DNA of 64,000 nucleotides from Plazaster borealis. Taxonomy: Eukaryota > Echinodermata > Asteroidea > Forcipulatida > Labidiasteridae. Under the pieces are notes generated by a model. It ran no database searches. It was not told the origin of the DNA and saw only the letters and a program-made list of their open reading frames with translations. The DNA is taken from assembly GCA_021014325.1 (NCBI GenBank), contig CM037474.1:23492488-23556487 (forward strand). Direction: 5' to 3'. Made by a program: the position numbers and the translations under genes. Below are positions 1 to 12,789 of the stretch, piece by piece (position 1 is the first letter of the stretch; the number at the start of each line of letters is the position of its first letter).

Positions 1-104
1 TCGGCTTGGACTTTGGCTCCGGCTTGGGCTCCATCATCATTTGTTGGAGCAGTGTACATTTTGTTTGGTGTTTCCAAGCCCAAGCCGAGGTTTGGAAAAG
101 GCCC
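1..104. mobile_element. MITE copy truncated by the window start
   Basis: Contains GGCTCCGGCTTGGGCTCC and ends AGCCGAGGTTTGGAAAAGGC, the right end of the family seen at 29349-29485. Confidence 0.65.
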
Positions 105-1930
105 CCATATATATCGTAGGAGGTCCTGTATTCAAGGTGCCCATCATAATCAAGGCATAAGTTTCACGTCACTGCGCGTGATGTAAACAACCCCTAGAAA
201 CGAAGTAACATTTTCTACTTGCCAAACATCGAGTCTCCTCTCCCTTGACCTAAACTTGGAGACTGGTAACCTTCCACATATCAATTCAAAGAAAAAGCTA
301 TGGTACCCCGAAAACCGGCGACTGAAGGATAGTCTTTCAGAGAAATTTATATCCAGTTTGGCTGGCCCCCAATTCCAGTGAGAGCAGCTCTTTGTAAGTA
401 ATGGTACATCACTTCTCAACTCTGACAACTATAGACACTGGCTCCCTCCCCCTAGAAACAACAACTTGAGAAACTCTTCCAAACTCTCATTTCAGTTAAA
501 GGAACGTTACAGAACTGGTAATTAAAATTTTCTTCAAAATCACAGATTTACATAAAACTTACACGGTCTAATGATAATGATAGTAGACAACATCCCTCGA
601 AATATTTCTGTCTGAAATGCCATATTTGATGAGAAATAAATAAAACTAATTTCCGATTGGAGTTTATCGCTCATGAGCGTTTTATTCATGCATTGTATAA
701 CACATGCAAATGTGTAATCGGTTTTTCACTATTTTCTCGTGACCCAGATGGCCAATCGATCTCAAACTTCTACAGGTTTTGTCAGTTTATGTATATGGTG
801 GATTATATAAAGTGCTTACACTGCCAGCAACTGTTTTGTTAGCAAAAACCAATTCTGTAATGTTCCTTTAAATGCAGGACAAACTGATACAAAAACAGCT
901 GCATTCCCTCCCTAGTTAATTTGCTCAATCAATACATTTTCTGTTTGGTCAAATTTTTCTCTGGTATTTTTATTTTTAATGTATATTTTCTTGCTATTGT
1001 ATATTTGTTATTATATATTTATTTTTATTTTTTTAATCCCTAATTACATAATCTTTTAGCCTTGTATATTTTTTCTTGCATTTTCTTTAAATGTTTAATC
1101 TGTGATTTGTTACAGATTGTATTTTCCTGTTCTTTGAACACAATTCAGCCCCTGGGCTGCAATATTTGAGTTTTAATAAACCAATAATAACAACAACTAG
1201 AAATTGGGGTCAGTGTTTTGTTAATGGGTGAACTATTCCTTTGAATCGATGAAAAGATTGATGATAGCTATGTCAAAGAAAGTAAAGTGTAAATCTTTTA
1301 CGCTTATATGTTAGTTTACACAGGAAATAAAGGCTACTCAAAATATGAAATTTTATAGATAACAACCTTTTGTTCAGCCAGATTTGAAAACCTATGACAT
1401 CATTATGAAGTAATATCCAGATCCCTGCCCAACACCTTGATGCACCAAAGTGCTACTGTAGGTAAAATACGTCAAATACACAAGACTGGAGGTTTATTTA
1501 GACATGTCTTGTTTAAGGTCAGTGGTTCTCAGGGCAAGCATAAAGACAATCCCTTCTCCATCTGGACAGTCTAATGCCTGTTCTCTCTGCTCTCTAAAAT
1601 ACTAACCAAATTAATCATTTGAGAGGCTAATCATCCTTACTGGTAGGCTAAATTGCAAGGTGGTCAAGCCGCAGGCATGTAAAGATGTCATAATATTACC
1701 GCAGCACAGGAATATATTATTTTTTGGAAAAAGCAAGATGCTTCCAATGCTCAAATGAGTTGGGAACAAGACCAAGGGGTTGAGCACCCAACTAACACCG
1801 TCTTTGAAGTGTTTTTTATTTGTTTGTAAAGACAAATTTGATTTGAGTCAAAACTGTCCAAGCATACTTTACAGGAAGCTGTATAAATATAAGCTGCAGA
1901 GCATATTGTTGGCTTGAAAGACAAGATAGT

Positions 1931-2328
1931 CCAGGGCTCAAATTTGGGAGGAAAATCCACAAGACCAAAGGTCTTGTTGCTCAAAATGTTTACTGGCCCA
2001 GAATTGTTCTAACAATACCAGAACAGTCAAACATGTATACTGTTTTTATTTGAACATGCACTATGACATACGGTATCTGAGAAAATGTATCTCATTTGTC
2101 TTTATGGGCATACATACTTCATTACTCAATAAAATTGAAAGGTGTTTATCAGACTCAAAGTCAACATTTGAACATAACCTGTTTTTGTTAAGAGATATTA
2201 CACAGTGAGGTTCTATTATTCAATTGAAAAACACAAGACTGCTGGACTTGTCCAGTCTTGAGTTTACAGGCCCGACACTAAAACTACTGGCCTCAGGCCT
2301 GTGGTCCAGTGTAAAATTTGAGCCCTGG
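1931..2328. mobile_element. 398-bp MITE (CCAGGGCTCAAATTT family)
   Basis: Ends CCAGGGCTCAAATTTGGGAG and the complement AAAATTTGAGCCCTGG. Subterminal AAGACCAAAGGTCTTG and ACTGGCCT motifs. Relatives lie at about 42890-42990 (left end only) and 45621-45980. Confidence 0.7.
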
Positions 2329-2564
2329 AACCATGTATAAGCCGCGTCTAATATTCCCAAATTATGGTACATGAAAACCTTCATGAAGCACACACTCTCT
2401 TTTCTAGCAGAAGCCTTGAAACCCATTTTACGATGCGCAACACACTGACATGCGCCTATCATGTCTGCCATTTAAAAAATGTAGACAAAGGAATTGACTC
2501 ACAAAATGGTGGAAATGGTAGGCGCACATTGTGCGGAGGTGCGTTCCGCGTTAAAAATAGATAG

Positions 2565-2816
2565 TTCCCACTTGATACCACAAAGCGTAAAGTCAACCAT
2601 CTTTACGGCAAAGATATATCATTTTTTTAAAGTAAAACTGCATTTTTGCGTTTTCTTCCTGCGTGGACATAACCGCTCCAGATTTTCGGCAATATCTCAA
2701 AAAAGCTACCACCTTTTGAAATGAAATTTTCACAGGTTAGTTTTATGGAAAATATTTACAACTATCTAGGATTGAAACAAAAAGTAGGTTCCTATTGCAA
2801 AATGTATACAATCCCT
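2565..2816. mobile_element. TTAA MITE fragment, divergent subfamily, inverted
   Basis: Contains TTCTTCCTGCGTGGACATAA and GGCAATATCTCAAAAAAGCT and ends at ATCCCT followed by TTAA (2817-2820). It is the reverse of the element at 36761-37110; its left end is truncated. Confidence 0.65.
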
Positions 2817-3639
2817 TTAAGTCTAGTCGACTCCAGTCACCCGCCCAATCTTACTCTAGGATGACCGAACCCAATGATGCTAGCATCTATTGAACATTAA
2901 GGTATTTCAAAAATGGTTTATGATTTACAAACTTTCAGACGGTGTCATTCTTTAATATAAAGAGATAAATCTCATAAGTTAAATTAATTAGCTTTTCACC
3001 AGTTTTTCATCAGTAACTAATTAAAAAAAGGGTGAAAATTGTGGTAAACTAATTTGCATCCTTTCCCATAAATTTTCTTGTGAGAATGAATCATAATTTT
3101 GGTGTGAGTTTGTACGCTAAACCTCCAGCGCCTAAAGGATTCCCTTGACAAACATGGGTTCGAACCCAGATGTATGAAAATGATTAATAGCAAAGTGCAA
3201 TCATGCATTGATGATCACAAATACACATTCAATGCTATTGCAGACTGATTAATAGACCATGACAGATTCACGGTTCTCCCCAGGTTTTTTCAAAACTGTG
3301 GGGCATACTGGGCCAAAATTTTGGGATGTTTGGACCAAAATGAATTGCACTGAATTGTAACAAGGTTTTTCAGAATGTTTTCTACTTGGTATTTTTCTTG
3401 GTTTTTAAAGCCCTACTGTGCAATCTGGAGCATTCTATATGGTTTTCTCTTTATGCTTTTTGTGAACTACCGTATTATTACCAACTAAACCATTTCAAAC
3501 AATCTCACGTAAACACTCAACTTTGGCATAATTTTGGGTAACAACAGCCAACAACCTTGAAATGTTATTTTGTTTGGTTGAACAGGGTGAATTAGAATGA
3601 AATGTAGTTTTCAATAAATGTAGCTATCACTCCGCTACA

Positions 3640-3850
3640 TGGATAAAGATAGGAGCAAATGGGTGGCAGAAAAGGAGGGGCTTGGTTTCAGTTTTAGATG
3701 TGGGAGGAAAACCACCGAGACTTATTCCAGGGAAAACCCACACACTCAGGTAGGGATTGAAAACCCAATCCACATAGTGTCCCTGACTGGATTCGAACCG
3801 GGGTCCCAGAGGTGGAAGATGAGGAAAGATACCACTATGCCAACCCGAAC
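3640..3850 (+). repeat. Interspersed repeat with tRNA-like box B (third SINE-like family)
   Basis: Contains GATGTGGGAGGAAAACCACC, AGGGAAAACCCACACACTCA and TGACTGGATTCGAACCGGGG. Related copies occur at about 18966-19105, 23028-23212 and 41099-41222 (AGCCGGGATTTGAACCAGGG). Confidence 0.6.
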
Positions 3851-4644
3851 GTCAAATATAATAGATTCCTAACCATTGTTCCAATGAAGTTCTGGAAGAA
3901 GTTAGCAGGAGTTTTCCCAGAGTTTTTACCTCTGGTTTTTACCTCTGGTTTGCAGCAGGCCCGCGAGAGTGGGGGATGCTGTGGGTGCTGCAGCACCCCC
4001 AACTGTTTGGATGGGGGTGCTGGAATATACCAAAGCACCCCCTACTTTTAGTAAACATGCTTCATAAATTCACCCTTACATGAACATAAAACTTTGAAAA
4101 GTTCAAAAATACGTGTACCATGTCATATTTTAAAATTAAAAAAATAATAATATTATAGTGGCTCTGATTGCACGAGAGCATCAAGGTCCAAAAAGCTTCC
4201 GGGACCCTTAAGTGGGCCTCACACCCCACACCGTAATGGCCGTGCACTACGCGCTCGCCAATATTGTCTGAAAAAAAATAGCACCCCCTTGCAAAAATGT
4301 GTTCTCCCGGGCCTGGTCTGCAGACTCCACATATCAAAGTAACATGCGTTACTACAAAGTAATTATCGTATTAATGTTTATACAATTAAATCAGGATGAA
4401 ATGCGATCTTTAAAAACATTCATGAAAACGAAGAAATATAAAATGGTTAGCAAGTGCATTCATTTCATGGTTCCTAACTAATAAATGATGTTCCAATGAA
4501 ATTCTACTAGCCACGGTTCCAAGTCCTTATTTTCTATGTATAAATGTTAGCGGGGTTTTCCCAGAGTATTTTCTCTGAAGAATTTTTATCTCTGTTTTTT
4601 TCCCCCTCGCCTTCTTGTATGATATCATAGTATGTTTTTTAAAA

Positions 4645-4935
4645 TCATGAGACCGATTTATGTAGCACCTTTTTAAGAGTTTACAAGGGGCTGCTGCGCA
4701 TTCAGCAGCCACTGCCATAAACACCAGGGCAAACTCCTGCTCTTAGCGATAAGTGTACTGTTTTTTTTATTACACAACACACAGGACCAACGGCTTTACG
4801 TCCCATCTGAAGACCAAAGCAATAATGGTTAAGTGTCTTGCTTAAGGACACAAGTGTCAAGACCGTGACTCGAACCCACACTCTGCTGATCAGAAACACC
4901 AGAGCTTGAGTCTGGTGCTCTTAATCAGTTAACAG
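4645..4935 (-). mobile_element. tRNA-derived SINE fragment
   Basis: Shares the GGCTTTACGTCCCATCTGAA and CACAAGTGTCAAGACCGTGA segments with the SINE at 22205-22635, and ends in the tRNA-like head at about 4935. Diverged and missing the 3' tail. Confidence 0.7.
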
Positions 4936-5429
4936 CTCTGCATCGACAACCAGTTTGACTGGAACAGAAATATACAAGACCTAAAAAAGTTCTCTGTTTT
5001 TTTTGCTTTACTTTTTTGCGTCACTTTTGCTTATTTTCTGTTACTTTTACCGAGTACTTGTATCCTGTTTTCATTGTATTGCTTTTAACACATAGAATAT
5101 GCTCTCTATTCTTCTATTAAAACTTTTCTTGTAATTTAACATTTTTATATGTATTTGTTTATATTTCTGCATACATAAATATCTGCACAAAGCTATCAGC
5201 CTTTGCCTGCGAGGACGCTTCTTTTTTTGTTTAATCGAGAAACGATTTCAAATCACATCAAATAAAATCTTGGCTTGGCAACAGTGTGTTGTTCTTTAAC
5301 CTCAAGGCATACTTCTATATCTCATCTGTTTCAATTGCCATGGAGAATTCTCATTAAAGTATTGGATCTCCTATATGCCATATGTCGTCTTTGCCAGTCA
5401 CACTTGAACGGCATCCATGAAGACCATCA

Positions 5430-5505
5430 ATATAGGGCTAGTTAGCTCAGTTGGTGGAGCATGGCACATAAACCTGGAGATCACAGGTTCGAATCCCGCT
5501 CTAGT
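5430..5505 (+). pseudogene. tRNA-like sequence, degenerate (probable SINE head or tRNA pseudogene)
   Basis: Contains a D-arm (TTAGCTCAGTTGGTGGAGCA) and a T-loop (GGTTCGAATCC), and acceptor-like ends GGCTAG / CTCTAGTAA. The anticodon arm and T stem do not pair properly, so a working tRNA is unlikely. Confidence 0.55.
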
Positions 5506-5888
5506 AATTTTTGTCCTTGTCCCCCCCCCCCCCCCCCGGCCTAGAATTTCATATTTGAGAGGGCAAGGCCATTTTCATTTTGCAAAGGGCAATTCCATTG
5601 GAAAATCTTATAGTCTAGGGGAAACATTTGAAGGGGCACCAAGGCCAAGACCAGGGGCAACAGAGGCCTGAACACCCCCCCCCCCCCAAAAAAAATGTCC
5701 TCAATGGCTAACCTCACTGTATATACCTCATCCTGTTAAACTGCCATGGAGATTTGTCATTATACATGTAGTATTGGATCTCACACATGCCATATGTCGC
5801 CTGCCAGTCATACATGAATGACATCCTAATACTGGCTCATGTGTATTACGCATTCACAAATAAATCAGGATAGATACATCATTGGGTT

Positions 5889-6405
5889 TTTAAAGAGGGG
5901 CTCCAAGGTTAAAATGAGTTTTGTGATCCACTCATTTTCCAATAAGATAGAGTCCTTATGAAAGTGGGGGAAGAATTACCATCCTTTACCTCATGTTAAA
6001 ATTGGTGTAAAATGTCATTTTATTGGATATTCTTTCGGAGCGAAGTTTGAAACATGATGCCATCGGACATCAAAATGGGTTTGTACATTCCCAAGTGGAG
6101 TTTCTGCGCCAGTCATGAGCTCAAATTCAATGCCGTTTTGACTCAATATCATAATAATTCAGACATGAACTTAAATTTCTCTGTACAAAAGTGTACACAC
6201 CACATTTTTGAAATGTGACGTCATCGAGTGTTTTGGATTTTGACAAAAATTGCACTTGAAGGGTATCAAACACAGTGGCATTTTACACCATTTTAATGTT
6301 AGGTTAGAGACTTGCATTTTTCCCCCCATTTTCATAAGGACTCTATCTATTGGAAATTGAGTGGATCACAAAACTGAATTTGACCTTGGGGCTCCTCTTT
6401 AAAGA
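5889..6405. mobile_element. About 515-bp palindromic MITE (GGGGCTCCAAGGT family)
   Basis: Starts TTTAAAGAGGGGCTCCAAGG and ends CCTTGGGGCTCCTCTTTAAA. The TIRs extend about 55 bp through ATCCACTCATTTTCCAATA. Related copies lie at 7071-7520 (truncated) and 53086-53960. Confidence 0.8.
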
Positions 6406-6574
6406 CTAAATGCATTTTCATCTTCTAGTTTTCTTATAATATTAGAAACACCTCATCCGTCCAAACCTGTGCGAAAAATTCCTCGGTTGAAGTTTAGTTT
6501 TGTGTGAAGTTTAGTTTTGTGTATGTTTATATATATCAAGATTGGGGCAACTGATATTAGCCGTTATGATTTAA

Positions 6575-6932
6575 AGGCACTGTACACGTTTGGTAATTTT
6601 CAAAGACCAGTATTCTCACTTGGTGTATCCCAACATATGCATAAAATAACAAGCCTGTGAAAATTTGGGCTCAATTGGTCATCGAAGTTGCAAGAAAATG
6701 ATGAAAGAAAAATCACCCTTGTTATACAAATTAACAGATAGGAATAAAAACTTATTGCAAGACGTTTTTATTATTTTTGTGAGAAATTACCTCTTTCTCA
6801 AAAACCACGTAACTTCAGAGGGAGTCGTTTCCTACAATGTTTTATACTATCAACAGCTCTCCGTTGCTTGTTACCAAGTAAGTTTTTATGCTAATATTTG
6901 TTTTGAGTAATTACCAAACGTGTACGATACCT
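6575..6932. mobile_element. TTAA-flanked MITE (AGGCACTGTACACG family), copy 1
   Basis: 358 bp between TTAA direct repeats (6571-6574 and 6933-6936). TIRs read AGGCACTGTACACGTTTGGT at one end and the complement of AGGTATCGTACACGTTTGGT at the other. The TTAA target is the piggyBac signature. The small ORF inside is not a gene. Confidence 0.85.
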
Positions 6933-7070
6933 TTAACAGGGTCTTCAAATGCTATTTCCTCAATATTCTTCAGACAGAAATATTTCTCTGGAGGATTGTT
7001 ACTGGTATGAACTTTATCATCATCTTAGATCAATACTACTCATACATTGTTTTTATTCAATACTTTGCAT

Positions 7071-7520
7071 TTAAAGAGGGTCTCCAAGGTCCATTTCAGT
7101 TTTAAGATCCACTCATTCACCAACAGAGAGAGTCCTTAGGAAAATGGGGAAAAATTGAAAGTCTCTAACCTCACGTTCAAATGGAATAAAATGCCACTGT
7201 GTTTGATAAATCCTTCAAATGCCTTTTTGTTTTAATCCAAAAACGTTCGATGATGCCACATTTCAAATTTATGATCTGTGCATCTTTTTACAGATAATTG
7301 TTAGTTCATTTTGATTATATTAAATCAAAACTGTATTGGATTTGACCTTTTGATTGGCGACAAAAATCCTCTTTGGAGTGCACAGACCCATTTGTTTATC
7401 TTGTCCGTTGATGTCATGTTTCAAATTTCGCTTTGAAAGAGTATCAAATAAAATGCATTTTACACCATTTTAACATGAGGTTGGAGACTTGTACATTTTT
7501 TGGAACTTTCATAAAAAATT
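7071..7520. mobile_element. Truncated copy of the GGGGCTCCAAGGT MITE
   Basis: Starts CATTTAAAGAGGGTCTCCAA and follows the 5889-6405 element through the TTTTACACCATTTTAACATG segment. It is then cut by poly-G-rich sequence. Confidence 0.7.
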
Positions 7521-7983
7521 ATGGGGGGGGGGGGGTACATCTGTACAAGAGGGGAAGAGTGTGTTCGAGTATGGGAACATTTGGTGGTGGTGGTGGGGGG
7601 GGGGGGCACATATCAGGCATGGTATATAAATAGCCAACAAGTTAAAGCAGGAAGTGTTGTGGTAAATAAATACTTATAAATAATTATAATATTAGTGGCT
7701 TCTTATATAGTGCACATATCGTCACCGTTTTCACGAAGAGCCACTTATGTCCAAACGCTTGATTGAGATTTACATTTTTCACTGTGCTTGGCTTAAAACT
7801 GCAAAATCTGCAATACTAAAGCCACGGTTTTCAATTAAAGACCTCTCATATGATTCTGTACAAGTTTAACCTCTCCATTGAATATATAACTAATTTCTTA
7901 AAATATATTGGCTAATTGCAATAGTAAATAGTCAAAGATACGTGTCTCTTCTTGAAACCTAAAAAGTGAGTTGACCTACTTAA

Positions 7984-8348
7984 AGGTATCGTACACGTTT
8001 GGTGATGACTCAAAACAAATATCAGCATAAAAACTTATTTGGTAACAAGCAACGGAGAGCTGTTGATAGTATAAAACATTGTAGGAAACGACTCCCTCTG
8101 AAGTTATGTAGTTTTTGAGAAAGAGGTAATTTCTACCAAAAATAATAAAAACTTCTAGGAAGAAGTTTTTATTCCTATCTGAAAGCACACAAATTTGTAC
8201 AACAAGGGTGTTTTTTCTTTCATCATTTTCTTGCAACTTCGATGACCAATTGAGCCCAAATTTTCACAGGCTTGTTATTTCATGCATATGTTGGGATACA
8301 CCAAGTGAGAACACTGGTCTTTGACAATTTCCAAATGTGTACGATGCT
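7984..8348. mobile_element. TTAA MITE, copy 2, inverted
   Basis: Starts AGGTATCGTACACGTTTGGT after TTAA (7980-7983). The far end is damaged (GATGCTAAAGG) and is followed by the first bases of another copy interrupted by the SINE head at 8371. Shares over 300 bp with copy 1 in reverse orientation. Confidence 0.8.
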
Positions 8349-8370
8349 AAAGGCAACGTACACGTTAATT

Positions 8371-8448
8371 GGAGCCTGCTGAACAGAAACACCAGAGCTT
8401 GAGTCCAGTGCTCTTATCCGCTCGGCCACGACACGCCATAAACATACA
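8371..8448 (-). mobile_element. SINE head fragment (tRNA-like part only)
   Basis: Contains only CAGAAACACCAGAGCTTGAG through CCGCTCGGCCACGACACG, the tRNA-like head of the family at 37727-38148. It lies just downstream of plexin exon 3 and next to a TTAA MITE. Confidence 0.65.
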
Positions 8449-8501
8449 ATGTTGTGAGAAGTAGTAAATTGCCCCGAGTGACGAGACCCTAACATACATA
8501 C

Positions 8502-11500
8502 CTGCTGTTCGGTGAGTATATTTATCTCTTGCTTTGTGTCACTGAGTGAAATGTCTCTCAGTACTGGGACGTCTCCAAGATTAATGGTCTCATAATGCCG
8601 ACCTGATGTCTCATTCTCAATGTGCACCTGAACACATATGAATGTATGAAGTGTAATCGTTTCAGTTTGGTTTCTTTAAAACTAATAAAACAAAAGAGGA
8701 ACTTTGTACAACATTAATACACGCAGCCTGAGATATTAACATGAACAAAATGAATTTTATAATCCGAGACATTGTGAGATCTGTTTTTGGTCAGCAAGGA
8801 ATGTTTCCTCCAGCATGTTTTTTGATTCACCATTTTACACATCAGCAGCCAATTTCATGAGCTTGTGCAACATTTGTTGCGTAGGCCTAAGGGGCGCAAC
8901 TTGTCATTAATTGTAGGTGCTTGGTGGAATTCTAGGAATAACTACCAACTATAGTTTGAATTGTTCGAATACTTAAAATGTTATACCAAGGCATGCGGCA
9001 TGTTATCAGCACATTCTGACAGATTATAATATTTCCATTTTCTTAAGCACACTGTACACAGGCCATAAGATCCTAAGCTGGACTATGCCGCACGTCCTAG
9101 AGGGGGTGTCAATCAACATGAGACAGTAGTTTGGTTAGAAAGGGCGGGACAAAACTCTGCCAACATCTTTTCTGTACAAAATTGGTCTGTCAATTGTCAA
9201 TGGCAGATGAACCAAATTATAAAAATGATTAATTAAGCAAACAAATAAGCTTTAATTTACCCAGGCAATACCTGGACATTTTAACAACACACTTCGATAA
9301 AGAAATCGAGAGAAAAAAATGAAAAACAAACCCTCTTATACAAGAAAAACTTGTCAGCATGTGCTGACAACAAACCGGAGTTACATTCGTCCCTAATAGG
9401 TGCCTCGTTTGCAGGTTGAAAGACTTTTGTCACACCACTTTTCGTTTGATATAACATAAGTTGTAAATGTAAGTACCGATAGCCATACACGTGATGACGT
9501 CATAGTATTAGTTATTGAAAGCTCGAGTCTTAGTAAAGATTCCATACACAAACACTATATTCAGATAAGCATTCAAATTTAGACAACGTTTTCTTTGATT
9601 GAGAAAATAGAATTAGCTGTTGCAAACTGCTTACCAATCAAAAAGGACCTATGGTACAAATATTGTCTTTGATTGAGCTAGTTTTTACTAGTACCTGTGA
9701 GGATTTGATTCCAGTCTTACTTATGGGTCTCATCCGACTAGGACCTCTATACACTGTAATACAATTTGGATCTTGTCTCACCTTTAGGAGATCTCCACTT
9801 GAGGTTCCAATGAAAGCAATGGTATGGTTCATCTCAATGCTTGTAGTTATTGATGACATCATAATCCCTGCTTGCTCAAGTGATGGTGTGGATTCAACTG
9901 CAGTGGGATTACTTGGGTATTTGAATGTCAGAGTTTGCTTGTTGCAGAGGTATTGTGTGACATCTAGAACAGCCTGTTAAAGGGTCACAAATCATTGATT
10001 GAATTTCATTTGACAGTCACAAAAACCCAGAACAGATTACACTTTATTTAGACTACACATTTTAAAACTGATTTAGACATGAGCAGTCTCCTGAAACTCA
10101 GATAATAATGAAAATACAATTTTTTGGAGGTGATTTATCTATGGGCATCTCAAAGTACTTGTTATTAATTACAGAGCTATTTTGGGGTGTATAGAGGTGA
10201 TCTGGATGGATAGTACCTTTTGCCACGAGCAACTGCTCCATGTACTTTGTCCTCTGCTCTTCAATAATATAACATATTTTCATTTTGGGTAAGTTTAACG
10301 TATTTGTAAACATTAACATAATGATGAACACTTTTCCCACAAACAATCTGATTTGTTTGAGAAAAGTTTTAGGTTAGATTACTTTAATTTTCATGGACTT
10401 GTTACTGCTTTAGTCTTTTTCTATTATTTAGTGTACGTAGGCGAACACCTCCTTAACACCATTTTCTTAATTTTGCAAACACCTTTTGCACTTAACGTGT
10501 TCCACTTTGAAAACATGCACGTAAGCTGGCAACTGTTTGTGTTGTTTGCCTGAGTGGAATGCACCCCAGAGTTGAGTCTGGTGCACCAGGGATCTATCCC
10601 TTTACGACACTCACTATACATGATACACAAACTTGGATGATAAACTTAGATGCCTTTGGGAAAGACTCTGCCACAGGTCAAAATGTAAGGCCATTAGGGC
10701 CTACCACTTTTTTTGTATAACTTTTTGGCGAGATGTTTCTGTGCTTGATTTACAAGCAACATATTTTTAACTTTTTACTCATGCTACTTATCTTAACAAG
10801 CTATTAGTAATACAGAAGAAATCCTTGAGAGTAATAACCAACTGTAGCTTTAGAGAGCACACTGCACCCCTTTTCAAGCAATTTAAAACACTTGATATTT
10901 TTAAACTGTATAAATATCATCTTGGGGTCCTTATGTTTAAATTTGAGTCTAACTTGTTACCAAGTAACATAAGCCTCCTCTTTTCGCGAAATCTGGACAT
11001 CCATCCACATAACACTAGATCAGCAACTAAAATCCATATTGGAAAGGCTCGGACCACATTATTTATGAAAACAGTCAAACATCAAGGCCCCCTACTCTGG
11101 AATCAGTTTACCCCAATACCTTCATTTAGAACTGTGCATAGCTTCAAAAAATACATGAAAAACCTACTTACAACCAATATCGTCTAAAATGACACCACTT
11201 GTAACTATACGTGTACGCATGATTGTACATTCCAATTTATCTAGTCTTGTAAATACCTAAATATATTTCTTTTAATTTTCCTTTTTTGTTTGTTATCGAC
11301 ACTCAGTTATACTATTTATATGTATTTATGGCTCTATAGCAAAACTTAATGTGAAAAGCAGTTTAATTACAAAAAACATTTGTTGTGCTATGTTTGCTGT
11401 ATATGCATTATACCTTTCTCTGTACTTTCATTTCATCAATTAATATTGTTATTGTTATAAATTAAAACCAATTAATTTATAAACTAAAGGGACCAGGCCC

Positions 11501-12723
11501 TGCATAAGCCTAGGCTTTTTCCTGGTGCCCTCCACTTATCACCCATTGTACCTAATGCATGTATGTTTTGTTTTATGATTATGTGATATTTGGAAAATAA
11601 AACAAACAAAAACAAACAAACCTGCATCTGGGAATCCTACTGATAATGACATCAACAATAAAACTTTACGTGGATGTTAATATTCTTTTAACTAACTTAC
11701 AGTTTCAGTACATTTATTTCCTTCCAGATAGCTGACGCTGTCTCGGCCAGTCCTAATGCAGTTACCAACAGCAGTAAGAAATGCACCTTCTATTTCGCTC
11801 ATACTGAACATACAGAGAGCTGAGTTGTCATCCCTGGTAAAGACTGCATACAACATCAAGTCACTTGAATCAATTCCCAGTGATGCAGCAATGCCGGGTC
11901 CTGCTGGTCCAACATAAGCTGCTTGGGCTGAGGGATACACACTCGATCCTCGGCCACATTGTATGGTAATCTCGGTGTAAGTGTCCAAGTCTGATTCAGC
12001 CTGGTGACAAACCCGTACCACTTTGGAGAAGGTAGGTTGATGAGTAACATAATAAACGTAGCCGTTTGATGAAAAACCATACACATAATTAATGTCAAAA
12101 GGAGAACTCCTGTAGTTGTTATTAAAATTGACTTCAGAGTTTTCATTTGAAAACAGTAGTTGTGCATCTGGTACATTCAGATCCAATCTTCTCCTCGTCA
12201 CTGGAGGAACTGCATTTCTGGGAAAACTACTTATGAATGTAGCAGCAACATAAAACCATTCTTTATTCCCAGGTCCAGGTGCTAAGATGCCAATTGTTGT
12301 CTTATCTTCATCTGATGCTACAATATTAGCAATCTCAGCGGTAACCATCAGATCCTCTATACTTCTCAGCTGACATTGCCCAGTGTAACTCCCACAGGTA
12401 ATCAGTGCATTCCTCAGCGGTTCAACAAACATAACTTTATTGTGATTGGCACAATCCCGTTCATCTTCGCAGTCATTGGACGCTGTACTGACATTTCTCT
12501 GATGTTCAAAATTGTTGTCGAGTCGATAGATTGAATTAACCGCCCCTACGTACACATTACCCGAGGTGCTATGAAAAAGAACATGATTCAGTTTGGCATT
12601 GCTATTTGGGTTTTCGAAGGATGATGTCTTGTAAGTAGCGAGATTTCCACTCTGTTGTGTTGACGCAGTCTCAAAGCAGTAACAGGTTACTAATACAAGT
12701 GTTAACATCCAACAAAGAGCCAT
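8502..12723 (-). CDS. Plexin-family semaphorin receptor, N-terminal part (signal peptide and Sema domain), partial gene
   Basis: Three coding exons on the minus strand are joined in phase 0 by GT-AG introns: 12723-11701 (341 codons), 9973-9782 (64 codons) and 8627-8502 (42 codons). The start ATG lies in a good context (cagccATGG) and is followed by a hydrophobic signal peptide (MALCWMLTLVLVTCYCF). Sema hallmarks follow in order: a LNHVLFHSTSGNVYVGAVN strand, C-rich loops (NDCEDERDC), a LITCGSYTGQCQLR segment, YGFSSNGYVYYVT, and in exon 3 VPVLRDISLS...ILTEQQ, which matches the end of a plexin Sema domain. Plexins are single-pass plasma-membrane receptors for semaphorins acting through a cytoplasmic GAP domain. 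The PSI, IPT/TIG, transmembrane and GAP parts should follow at lower coordinates, but I could not find them in 1-8500, so the gene is incomplete here. A MET/RON-type receptor is a less likely alternative. The plexin class (A, B or other) was not resolved. Confidence 0.85.
10801..11187 (+). pseudogene. Non-LTR retrotransposon fragment, C-terminal end of the reverse transcriptase ORF
   Basis: The open frame (LNKLLVIQKKSLRVITNC..., then LFKQFKTLDIFKLYKYHLG, NTRSA, KHQGPLLWNQ, SFKKYMKNLL, stop) shows the typical C-terminal pattern of CR1/Jockey-like LINE ORF2 proteins. Upstream RT motifs are absent. It lies antisense in plexin intron 1 and is followed by an AT-rich 3' UTR-like stretch to about 11620 ending in AAATAAAACAAACAAA. 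Confidence 0.75.
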
Positions 12724-12789
12724 GGCTGCGATGAGTTAAGAAGGAACTTTTCAGCATCAGCAATAATCTTAGAGAGTACTATCCACGTC
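12724..12789 (-). promoter_or_regulatory. Plexin 5' UTR segment preceded by a 3' splice site
   Basis: Upstream of the plexin ATG on the minus strand a pyrimidine tract (ttttttcttctttag) ends in AG at 12790-12791. This suggests the first coding exon begins at 12789 with about 66 nt of 5' UTR, so at least one non-coding exon and the promoter would lie further upstream. The splice site is seen; its use is inferred. Confidence 0.45.

Larger units (their letters stand above)
105..8501. other. Left flank below plexin exon 3: repeats, no exon recognised
   Basis: Besides the listed MITEs and SINEs it holds LINE-like 3' tails (about 960-1200 and 4986-5290, ending in AATAAA-type A-rich ends), a GTGCTGCAGCACCCCC-rich element (about 3950-4320), poly-C runs (5520-5537, 5675-5688) and poly-G runs (7525-7536, 7596-7607). 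I looked for a plexin PSI exon on the minus strand and saw none. Confidence 0.5.

Noticed and set aside
150..428. 92-residue minus-strand ORF as a possible plexin 3' exon
   Set aside because: No PSI, IPT, transmembrane or GAP-like sequence, and no fitting splice sites.
5430..5505. Possible functional tRNA gene
   Set aside because: D-loop and T-loop motifs are present but the anticodon arm and T stem do not pair, and similar tRNA-like heads recur as SINEs.
6665..7105. Small ORFs of 60-90 residues recurring near 6665, 7976 and 61224
   Set aside because: They lie inside copies of the TTAA MITE and are translations of repeat sequence; the frame is not conserved as protein.
7525..7607. Poly-G runs as functional G-quadruplexes
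   Set aside because: Simple homopolymer runs of this kind recur across the window (for example 13902, 14539, 60326) with no positional link to genes.
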